From the NCBI GenBank assembly GCA_030635565.1, contig DAOVYP010000174.1:1-5517 (forward strand): a stretch of DNA of 5,517 bases. Direction: 5' to 3'. This stretch comes from Spirochaeta sp. Lineage in GTDB: Bacteria; Spirochaetota; Spirochaetia; DSM-2461. Shown here in pieces: positions 1-5,517 of this stretch (its first letter is position 1; each line of letters opens with the position of its first letter). The notes under the pieces were generated by a model. That model saw only the letters and a list, made by a program, of their open reading frames with translations, made no database searches and was not told where the DNA came from. The translations under genes and the position numbers were made by a program.

Positions 1-789
1 ATTTTTTGCTTCAAATAATATCTCGCCAATCTCTGCTTTTTCACGTTTATAAAACAGGGAGACATCTCTCCCCACCATATCATTAATGAGTGTTTTTTCA
101 TCTAAAGAGGATATGTTATGGGTATTAATCTTTATTCCATCACGAATAACCGTAACTCTATCCGCGATAACAAAAACTTCATCCAGATGATGCGATATAT
201 AAATTATACTGATGCCTTCCTTGGCAAGTTTTTTTATAATGCTCAACAAATGATCAATTTCATTCTTACTGAATGAAGCTGTAGGCTCATCGAGAATCAC
301 TATTTTTGATTCCTGCACTAATGCTCTGGCTATTTCAACTGTCTTCTGTGCACCACTGCCAAGATGTCCAACAATATCGTAGGGAGAAATACTTGAATGC
401 AAGAACTCAAGGATTTCACTTGTTTTATCAATCATTTCCTGGCTGTTAAGAATTAACCCATTTGTTAATTCGTTTCCTGCAAAAAGGTTGTCAACAACAT
501 TCAACAAAGGATACAGATTGTGTTCCTGATAGATAGTTTGGATGCCTTTCTCCATGGCATAACGCGGGGTGTTATTTGTCATTATATTGCCATCCAGAAT
601 AATCGTACCTTTATCCGGTATATATGCACCTGACAGTATTTTTATCAATGTAGATTTACCGGCTCCATTTTCACCGCAAATACCATGAATTTCGCCTTGA
701 AATAAATCAAAATTAAAATCACTGAATACCTTAACACCTGGAAACGATTTATGGATTCCTTTCATTTCAAGAATAATTTTATCATTCAC
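1..789 (-). CDS. Sugar ABC transporter ATP-binding protein (RbsA/MglA type), 3'-truncated by window edge
   Basis: This is the cytoplasmic ATPase subunit of a CUT2-type monosaccharide importer, which would power uptake through membrane permeases not in the window. Conceptual translation from GTG at 789 runs 263 codons without a stop to position 1. Visible motifs are the N-terminal ILEMKGIHKSFPGVK family block (residues 5-20), Walker A GENGAGKST (39-47), Q-loop YQE (87-89), signature region LGSGAQ (143-148), Walker B VILDEP (164-169) and the H-loop ISHHLDE (198-204). The first ATPase domain is complete and ends near MVGRD (238-242); the second domain, expected in a roughly 500-residue protein, is cut off. 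The GTG start is chosen because it gives the usual short lead to LEM and has AGGTG seven bases upstream. The frame is closed by a stop further upstream. The signature serine is replaced by glycine. The gene is far more AT-rich than the enzyme genes beside it. The transported sugar cannot be told. Confidence 0.9.
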   Translation of the reverse strand, partial: MNDKIILEMKGIHKSFPGVKVFSDFNFDLFQGEIHGICGENGAGKSTLIKILSGAYIPDKGTIILDGNIMTNNTPRYAMEKGIQTIYQEHNLYPLLNVVDNLFAGNELTNGLILNSQEMIDKTSEILEFLHSSISPYDIVGHLGSGAQKTVEIARALVQESKIVILDEPTASFSKNEIDHLLSIIKKLAKEGISIIYISHHLDEVFVIADRVTVIRDGIKINTHNISSLDEKTLINDMVGRDVSLFYKREKAEIGEILFEAKN

Positions 790-796
790 ACCAATA

Positions 797-801
797 CACC
801 T
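797..801 (-). promoter_or_regulatory. Ribosome binding site of the ABC ATPase gene
   Basis: The minus strand reads AGGTG, followed by a seven-base spacer and then GTG at 789. It supports the GTG start over the internal ATG eight codons further on, which would remove the first strand of the ATPase domain. Confidence 0.6.
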
Positions 802-862
802 GTTTTTTGCCTTACTCAGATTAAAACATATACCAAAGCAGACATCATAAATCCCACATTCT

Positions 863-891
863 ATTATATACTATCAAATTAAAAAATGAAA
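863..891 (-). promoter_or_regulatory. Putative sigma-70-type promoter of the ABC ATPase gene
   Basis: The minus strand has a perfect TATAAT at 868-863. The hexamer 17 bases upstream is TTTCAT, a poor match to TTGACA, so recognition would rest on the -10 box and the very AT-rich surroundings. Transcription would begin near 856, giving a leader of about 67 bases before the GTG start. The placement fits a separate promoter for the transporter gene. In DNA this AT-rich, a TATAAT can arise by chance. Confidence 0.4.
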
Positions 892-976
892 CCTGATTAT
901 CCTAATTGCACACCCATTTTTTCAGACTTGATACTGTCATAGAACTGAAAATAACAATTCCTCCAACTCGTAAGAA

Positions 977-1038
977 AAGGGAATAAACGGTCTGTAATTA
1001 ACCCAGCGACGCATTGATAATTTTCTGATTTTTCCCTT
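977..1038 (-). repeat. Long-loop inverted repeat after the kinase gene, possible weak terminator
   Basis: In the minus-strand transcript AAGGGAAAAA (1038-1029) can pair with TTTATTCCCTT (987-977), with one bulged base, across a 41-base loop. The downstream arm runs into TTTTCTT. It sits one base beyond the kinase stop codon, where the end of the cluster is expected. The loop is much longer than in ordinary intrinsic terminators and the stem is short and AU-rich, so terminator function is doubtful. Confidence 0.25.
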
Positions 1039-1039
1039 G

Positions 1040-2563
1040 TTATCCTGCATTGTTCAAATCCAGGTGATCAGCAAGAAACTCACCGAATCGGGGATGGATT
1101 TCCTTGAATCGGAAGTAATTCGATTCATATCTTCTACTTCGCTCTTCATCAGGATCGATGGTATCCGTGAGCCGCACCATGGCCTCGGCGCCTTCCCGGA
1201 AATTCCGGAATCTGCCTGATCCCACTCCGGCAATTATGGCGGCACCCAGGGATCCTGCTTCATTCTCTGCTGTCCGGGTGAAGGGGCGCTCGAAGATATC
1301 GGATAGAAGTTTCACCCAGGTATCGGAGTGGCTGCCTCCCCCGACTACTCGAAATCCATCGAGTGGGAGTTCGGCCGGCAGATCATCGACATTTTCTTTC
1401 AGATAATAGGCAACTCCCTCAAGTACGCCTTTGGCGATATCGCCCCGGGTCGTGGCCAGGGTTAATCCGGAGATCATACCCGTTACTTTCTCGAGGAACT
1501 TCGGAGGGCCGGTCACGGAAAAGTTGGGGGAGACCAGGACAGAACTCGGACCTTCGGGCATTTCATCCATCAGATCTTCATAAATATTGATACCGCCCTT
1601 AACGATGCCTAAATCCCGTTTCTCGACAAGGAAAGTGTCTCTGAACCACTTCAGCAGGATGCCCCCCTGGTTGTAGATGAAAGTAACGTATCGGTCCGGT
1701 ACGGCGTGGTGTTCTGTGTTGAGGCCTCGAGGCAGCATCACGCCTGAACCCGGCCTGGTGCGGAATGGTACGACAATGCAATGGAAAGTTCCCATGCCAT
1801 ACATTGCTGTACCTTCGTCCAGGACTCCGCAACCGAGGGAATTGGCGCATTGGTCGTGAGACCCTGCCACGAGAATCGGTTTTCCGCGAATACCCAGGTC
1901 TGCCGCTACAGCTGTGTTCATCTCCCCGACGACTGTTCCGGTGGGAACAAGTTCTGGGAGTTTATCAGTATCGAAATCCAGACGTTCAGTCAGTGCTGAG
2001 TTCCATGAGCGGTTTTCGATGTCGAACAGTAATGTCCTGTTGGCCAGCGTAAAGTCACAAACCGGCCGGCCGCCGAGCATAAAAAGAACAAAGCCACTCC
2101 ATAACAGGAAATGATCAGCAAGATCGTAGATACGCGGGTTTTCTCTGGCTGTCCAGAGTAACTTGGTAAGGGCATAATTGGTGCCCAGGGGATTACCGTT
2201 GACCAAATAAAGCTCTTCGTCTGATATGATGTCCCTGATTTCATCCAGGTAACCGTTCCCCCGGATATCGAAATTCAATGGTGAATTCCCAAGTATGTCC
2301 CTATTTCCGGTCACAGGAACGAAAGCTTCTCCCATTGAACTGACGGAAACGGCTTCTATGACGTCCTCTCCAACAGCGTTAGAGACTTCCCTTACCACTG
2401 TTCTGACATCTTCCATCACCGCCGTTGAGTCAAGTTCAGCCAGGCCTCCGTGACCGGTAATCATGGAATATTCCCTATAGGCTTTCGCCAGGCGATTGCC
2501 ATCGGCGTCAAACAGAACAGCCTTGCAGCCGATGGTTCCGAGATCGATACCCAGAAGAGCCAT
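1040..2563 (-). CDS. FGGY-family carbohydrate kinase (xylulokinase-like), substrate unknown
   Basis: This is a cytoplasmic ATP-dependent kinase that phosphorylates a sugar or polyol. At 507 residues it has the normal FGGY length, with two actin-like domains. The first carries the phosphate motif GIDLGTIGCKAVLFD (5-19), with Asp7. The expected catalytic Asp is Asp237 in GSHDQ (234-238). The second domain has GMGTF (256-260), the adenosine-site GGGSHSDTW (408-416) and EAGSLGAA (435-442). Position 11 is Ile, where Thr or Ser is usual after DLGT. The ATG at 2563 starts nine bases after the aldolase stop. The nearest SD-like AGGG is 12 bases away, so translation probably depends on coupling to the aldolase. 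It is the last gene of the cluster. It likely feeds a ketose phosphate to the aldolase; xylulose, ribulose or a rarer ketose are all possible. The family call is firm, the substrate is not. Confidence 0.93.
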   Translation of the reverse strand: MALLGIDLGTIGCKAVLFDADGNRLAKAYREYSMITGHGGLAELDSTAVMEDVRTVVREVSNAVGEDVIEAVSVSSMGEAFVPVTGNRDILGNSPLNFDIRGNGYLDEIRDIISDEELYLVNGNPLGTNYALTKLLWTARENPRIYDLADHFLLWSGFVLFMLGGRPVCDFTLANRTLLFDIENRSWNSALTERLDFDTDKLPELVPTGTVVGEMNTAVAADLGIRGKPILVAGSHDQCANSLGCGVLDEGTAMYGMGTFHCIVVPFRTRPGSGVMLPRGLNTEHHAVPDRYVTFIYNQGGILLKWFRDTFLVEKRDLGIVKGGINIYEDLMDEMPEGPSSVLVSPNFSVTGPPKFLEKVTGMISGLTLATTRGDIAKGVLEGVAYYLKENVDDLPAELPLDGFRVVGGGSHSDTWVKLLSDIFERPFTRTAENEAGSLGAAIIAGVGSGRFRNFREGAEAMVRLTDTIDPDEERSRRYESNYFRFKEIHPRFGEFLADHLDLNNAG

Positions 2564-2572
2564 TACGATGTC

Positions 2573-3475
2573 TTACCCTAGAAGGCGGGAAGCAGTTCCC
2601 GCCACCATCAGCTCATCTTTCAAAATCTCCATTGTTCGAAGGTACAGGGCCTCGTCAGCTTTCGATTCGCCACCTTCAGCAAGTGTTTTCTCCCAGAGTT
2701 GACGGAGTTCGGTACCGATATTCATTTTACAGATGCCATGGGTGACAGCCTCCCTGACGTGAGTAAGATCTATGCCTGAACCCCCGTGAAGCACCAGGGG
2801 GACTCCAAGAGCTTTATCAATAATCGCCAGGTGCTCCTGATGAATCCGGGCCGTTACTTTTTTCTGCGAGGCTGCCGCACCACTGACGGCACCATGGATA
2901 CTGCCGACTGCAACAGAGAGCCAGTCACAACCCGATTCCTGTATGAAGCGCCTTGCTTCCGCAACATCGGTGAATCCCTGCCCCGAAGCGAAAAGCTCTT
3001 CATATGGAGGTAGAGGGCCGGCCTCGTGCCCCAGGACCGCTCCCAGTTCCGATTCCACGGGAACGTTCCGGGTATGGGCTATTTCTGCTATTTCCCGTGT
3101 GGCCGCAATATTGCCATCCAGATCCAGGCGAGAAGCGTCTATCATTACCGAATCGTATCCCAACTCAAGGGCTTCTTCTATGATACTCCGGTAATTCACA
3201 TTCTTACCGTCTTCATCGATTACAGGGACGTGATCGAGATGAAGCCTGACATGTTCGGGGTTGGCATGTTTCTCATACTCCCGGTACACAGCCTCCGGGC
3301 TTTCAGCTCCGAAGTTCCGCCAGTCGATTCGGGACACTTCAATGAGGGCAAATGAACCTGCATCGACAATGGCCCTGATCATCGGCTCAGTCATGGTCAG
3401 GTAGGCGACGTTCAGTGCGGGGATGAGGATTTTTTCTTCTCGTGCCCGGATCATGATGTCTTTGATATTGTTCAA
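2573..3475 (-). CDS. Class II (zinc) ketose-bisphosphate aldolase, FBA/GatY family
   Basis: This cytoplasmic metal-dependent aldolase would split a ketose phosphate into dihydroxyacetone phosphate and an aldehyde. The 300-residue protein keeps the family residues. Asp81 and zinc ligand His82 lie in LHLDH (78-82), followed by MIDAS (111-115) and VESELGA (140-146). Zinc ligand His194 lies in VGSIHG, zinc ligand His230 in LHGGSG (229-234), and phosphate-site Asn252 in KMNIGTE (250-256). Compared with GatY/KbaY as I recall them, about ten extra residues follow LHLDH (VPVIDEDGKNVNY region), and the segment before it (IDWRNFGAESPE) is also distinctive. This suggests a separate subgroup, perhaps with a different aldehyde product. 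The TTG start is supported by AAAGGAG seven bases upstream; the next in-frame ATG (codon 8) lacks an SD. The gene lies 87 bases after the dehydrogenase and nine before the kinase. True substrate unknown. Confidence 0.92.
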   Translation of the reverse strand: MNNIKDIMIRAREEKILIPALNVAYLTMTEPMIRAIVDAGSFALIEVSRIDWRNFGAESPEAVYREYEKHANPEHVRLHLDHVPVIDEDGKNVNYRSIIEEALELGYDSVMIDASRLDLDGNIAATREIAEIAHTRNVPVESELGAVLGHEAGPLPPYEELFASGQGFTDVAEARRFIQESGCDWLSVAVGSIHGAVSGAAASQKKVTARIHQEHLAIIDKALGVPLVLHGGSGIDLTHVREAVTHGICKMNIGTELRQLWEKTLAEGGESKADEALYLRTMEILKDELMVAGTASRLLG

Positions 3476-3477
3476 TC

Positions 3478-3489
3478 AGGAGCTCCTTT
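3478..3489 (-). promoter_or_regulatory. Aldolase ribosome binding site within a perfect palindrome
   Basis: The minus strand has AAAGGAG at 3489-3483 with a seven-base spacer to TTG at 3475, the best SD in the window, which decides the TTG start. AGGAGCTCCT (3487-3478) is a perfect ten-base palindrome that includes most of the SD. Whether the symmetry matters is unknown; as an RNA hairpin it would hold only three pairs. Confidence 0.7.
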
Positions 3490-3562
3490 GTATTGCAACT
3501 TTCGAGAATTCAGGATGTAAGTGCTGTTGACTATTTCAGGTTTCAATTAAAAATCCGTTTCT

Positions 3563-4639
3563 TCAGCCGTTTTTCAACTGAATTTTAATAGGCTCATCCA
3601 CCACAGCCTTGAGATTACGAATGGCCTTCTCAGCTTCGTTCATGGGGAAGGTGTGGGTAACCAGAGAACTCACATCTACCAATCCATGCTCAAGCATTCT
3701 CAAAGTTTCCGGCCAGACCATGGGAGCGAGCCAGGCTGAACGGATCTGCTTGTCGGCGGTATGGAAAGCCAGAGCGGGGATTCGGAATTTATCGTCTTCT
3801 TCAGGAAGACCGAAATGGACGATGATAGAGCAGTTACCACTGGTTTCTACGGCCTGCTCGAATCCTTCATTGGAGCCCGTAGCGCAAATTGTTCGATCTA
3901 CAAGCTTACCCATATCCTTCTTATAGGACCCGGCAAGGTCGGCGGTATAATGAGGCGAAGAGGACTCTTTGATGTTGTAGATAAAGTCGACGCCCAGTTT
4001 TTTACCCGCTTCCAGGCGATAATCGCGAGTACCCACCAATGCAACTTTGCCGGCACCCAGAGATTTGGCCATCTGAACCATCATCAGTCCAATTGCGCCG
4101 GGGCCCCAGATCGCAACCAACTGACCGGGTTCAATCTCCAGCTTCCTGAAAGCATTTACAGCACAGGCCATGGGCTCAATGAAGGCCCCGTCGGAAAGGC
4201 TCATGCCCTTGGGTAACTTAAAAACTCCTGTATAGTCAGCCTTAACATAATCCGCCATTGCACCGTCTTTGGTGACGCCGTTCACCGTCATGTTTTCACA
4301 AAGATGGGTCTTACCGTCGTAGCACATCTCACAGGCATTACAGTACTGAACGGGATTCACCACCACTTTATCACCGGGAGCAAACAGTCCCTTCGATTTG
4401 GGAATATCTCCAACTTCCACGACTTCGCCGGTAAACTCATGGCCCAGGATCAAAGGACCTTTGCCGTCATCGGTACCCAGAGGGCTCATACCGAAAAAGT
4501 ACGATATATCGGAACCGCATATGCCCACATAAATTACTTTTACCAGTACTTGATCCGGACCTACATCGGGGATATCCCGTTCCTCGAGCCGCATATCTTC
4601 CTTTTTGTAGAAAACCATGGCCTTCATCTTACCGTTCAT
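3563..4639 (-). CDS. Zinc-dependent medium-chain alcohol/polyol dehydrogenase
   Basis: This is a cytoplasmic NAD(P)-dependent dehydrogenase of the sorbitol/threonine dehydrogenase group, probably interconverting a secondary alcohol of a polyol or sugar with its ketone. Its length (358 residues) is typical. Catalytic zinc ligands are Cys41 in GICGSD, His67-Glu68 in GHE and Glu155 in FIEP. The structural zinc site is complete, with Cys100, Cys103, Cys106 and Cys114. The Rossmann fold shows GPGAIG (179-184). After the second strand comes GTRD (203-206) rather than a clear NAD-type Asp, and Arg205 leaves NADP use possible. The ATG at 4639 lies four bases beyond the epimerase stop, and the SD GGAGG spans that gene's last codons, so the two are tightly coupled. 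Within the cluster it would generate the ketose for the kinase and aldolase. Other secondary alcohols or sugar acids are possible substrates. Confidence 0.93.
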   Translation of the reverse strand: MNGKMKAMVFYKKEDMRLEERDIPDVGPDQVLVKVIYVGICGSDISYFFGMSPLGTDDGKGPLILGHEFTGEVVEVGDIPKSKGLFAPGDKVVVNPVQYCNACEMCYDGKTHLCENMTVNGVTKDGAMADYVKADYTGVFKLPKGMSLSDGAFIEPMACAVNAFRKLEIEPGQLVAIWGPGAIGLMMVQMAKSLGAGKVALVGTRDYRLEAGKKLGVDFIYNIKESSSPHYTADLAGSYKKDMGKLVDRTICATGSNEGFEQAVETSGNCSIIVHFGLPEEDDKFRIPALAFHTADKQIRSAWLAPMVWPETLRMLEHGLVDVSSLVTHTFPMNEAEKAIRNLKAVVDEPIKIQLKNG

Positions 4640-4643
4640 CGTT

Positions 4644-5517
4644 TTACCTCCCGTATTCGGATATCAGACCATCGAGGAACTTTTTGTTCTCGGCAGTCGC
4701 CGTTAGTGCATCGGGGCAGAAACACAGATCAATGACCCACCAATCATCTTCATATCCCGCTTCTTCGAATGCGGGCATAATTGCATCGAAATCCAGCTGA
4801 CCCGCGCCGAAAGGTGCATGTGTGGACGTCTCGCCGTCATGGAGGGTTCCATCGGAGTCACTGACATGGACGTGTCCGATATGTCCCCGGCACAACTCAA
4901 TAAACTCCAGGATTCCCCCCGGTAGAATTTCTTTTTCTCCCATCTGTCGAGCCGCCTTTTCAGCACACATGCTTCCATGACAGATATCGAAAAGCAGTGA
5001 AAAATTGGGATGATCCACATGCTTCACCATAGTGATAACCTCAGATGGTTTGTTGAAGAGAAAACCCGGCTCGAATTCCCAGACCAGCGACACTCCGGCT
5101 TTGGCACACTCCTCTGCGGCGGAATTCCAGTTCTTCGCGGCATTAGTGAACGCAGTTTTATAATCGACCCCTTCGGGCAATCTCTCCGGGGATTCAGCCG
5201 AATTCACCCTGAGCTTGGGAATCCCGACATCGGTACAGATATCCAGGTTTGACTTGATGCAATCGAGATACTCACCGTTACAGGTCGTGATGACGGATGG
5301 GAAAGGAGCCGCCAATCCTGATCGCTCCAGACCGTTGTCATCGTAGAGTTTTCTCAAAATCCGCCTGTTCCTCGATGTGTTATTGCAGAAATATGGCTCA
5401 TATGCCGCCACTTCGATTCCGTCGAATCCCAAACCGGCGACTGTCTCTACGGCTTTTTCCTGGGGTACAGGTGAACCACCCCATATATAAGCCCACAAGC
5501 CGATTGAGGATCGTTTC
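4644..5517 (-). CDS. Sugar phosphate isomerase/epimerase-type TIM-barrel protein, 5'-truncated by window edge
   Basis: This belongs to the xylose-isomerase-like/AP-endonuclease-2 TIM-barrel superfamily, soluble metal-dependent enzymes that often epimerise or isomerise ketoses. The frame stays open to the window edge: codons for KRSSIG precede the TTG at 5498. That TTG (Leu of IGLWAYIW) falls inside the expected first beta strand and has no SD, so the real start is almost certainly outside. Numbered from that Leu, GFDGIEVAAY (24-33) is the next strand. The likely metal site is Glu141 or Glu143 in WEFEPG, Asp171 in FDICH (with His174), His211 in GHVHVSD, and Asp257 in VIDLCF, where Glu is usual. 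It leads the dehydrogenase by four bases. In context it may epimerise the ketose made or used by its neighbours. An inosose dehydratase or an acid-sugar epimerase are alternatives, and the reaction cannot be read from sequence. Confidence 0.87.
   Translation of the reverse strand, partial: KRSSIGLWAYIWGGSPVPQEKAVETVAGLGFDGIEVAAYEPYFCNNTSRNRRILRKLYDDNGLERSGLAAPFPSVITTCNGEYLDCIKSNLDICTDVGIPKLRVNSAESPERLPEGVDYKTAFTNAAKNWNSAAEECAKAGVSLVWEFEPGFLFNKPSEVITMVKHVDHPNFSLLFDICHGSMCAEKAARQMGEKEILPGGILEFIELCRGHIGHVHVSDSDGTLHDGETSTHAPFGAGQLDFDAIMPAFEEAGYEDDWWVIDLCFCPDALTATAENKKFLDGLISEYGR
4647..4651 (-). promoter_or_regulatory. Dehydrogenase ribosome binding site inside the epimerase 3' end
   Basis: GGAGG lies in the final GGG-AGG codons of the epimerase gene, directly before its TAA stop, with seven bases to the dehydrogenase ATG. 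Ribosomes ending on the first gene would sit on the start site of the second, which points to coupled translation and a shared transcript. Confidence 0.75.

Larger units (their letters stand above)
790..1039. other. Intergenic gap between kinase and ABC ATPase genes
   Basis: These 250 AT-rich bases separate the catabolic cluster from the transporter gene. They hold the candidate promoter at 863-891, the SD at 797-801 and an inverted repeat (977-987 with 1029-1038) just beyond the kinase stop. The longest minus-strand reading frame noted with an ATG is 25 codons (1014-937); it has no SD and no recognisable similarity. I see no tRNA, riboswitch-like fold or transposase fragment. Confidence 0.7.

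Noticed and set aside
937..1014. 25-codon minus-strand frame starting MRRWVNYRP, considered as a transposase tail remnant
   Set aside because: The resemblance to IS3-type C-terminal motifs is limited to a few residues. There is no SD, no terminal repeats and no further transposase sequence nearby.
977..1038. Calling the inverted repeat a confident intrinsic terminator
   Set aside because: The loop is 41 bases and the stem is short and AU-rich with one bulge, so it is listed only as a repeat with possible function.
1990..2244. Minus-strand 84-codon frame inside the kinase gene
   Set aside because: Out-of-frame shadow of the kinase, whose own frame is intact throughout.
3476..3562. Internal promoter before the aldolase (TTGAAA followed by TTACAT-like box)
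   Set aside because: The spacing to the best -10-like hexamer is over 20 bases and the hexamer is poor.
3761..4216. Plus-strand 151-codon open frame opposite the dehydrogenase
   Set aside because: It lies wholly antisense to a gene with full zinc and nucleotide motifs. The translation shows no recognisable family, and such frames are common opposite GC-rich genes.
4304..4735. Plus-strand 143-codon open frame opposite the dehydrogenase start and the epimerase end
   Set aside because: It crosses the junction of two well-supported genes on the other strand and has no family features.
1..5517. CRISPR array, tRNA/rRNA, prophage or toxin-antitoxin content
   Set aside because: No regularly spaced repeats, clover-leaf-like sequence or matching protein motifs were seen on either strand.

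Overview
The window is bacterial. Every gene reads on the minus strand, so transcription runs from high to low coordinates. Starts include TTG and GTG, and most have Shine-Dalgarno sites just upstream. Nothing fixes the genus. The mix of an FGGY kinase, a class II aldolase, a zinc dehydrogenase, a TIM-barrel epimerase and a sugar ABC ATPase would suit a saccharolytic anaerobe such as a spirochaete or a firmicute, but that is a guess from content.

In transcription order, positions 5517 to 1040 hold a compact four-gene catabolic cluster. It comprises a sugar-phosphate isomerase/epimerase-type TIM barrel (open at the window edge), a zinc-dependent medium-chain dehydrogenase (4-nt gap), a class II ketose-bisphosphate aldolase (87-nt gap, TTG start with a strong SD) and an FGGY carbohydrate kinase (9-nt gap). 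The inferred logic is oxidation of a polyol or sugar to a ketose, optional epimerisation, phosphorylation by the kinase and retro-aldol cleavage to dihydroxyacetone phosphate plus an aldehyde. The sequence alone does not identify the substrate.

Positions 790-1039 are a non-coding, AT-rich gap. It carries a long-loop inverted repeat just after the kinase and a plausible sigma-70-type promoter (perfect TATAAT -10) facing the next gene.

Positions 1-789 hold the N-terminal 263 residues of a sugar ABC transporter ATPase of the RbsA/MglA type. The gene is cut by the window edge and its second ATPase domain lies outside. Its base composition differs sharply from the catabolic cluster: sampled lines are 30-35% GC, against about 57-62% in lines sampled from the enzyme genes. 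It is probably a separate transcription unit and possibly of different ancestry.

I see no RNA genes, CRISPR array, complete mobile element or phage genes. The most interesting content is the four-enzyme cluster of unknown substrate, with an aldolase of an unusual subgroup. Next come the composition break at about position 1039 and the altered ABC signature motif.
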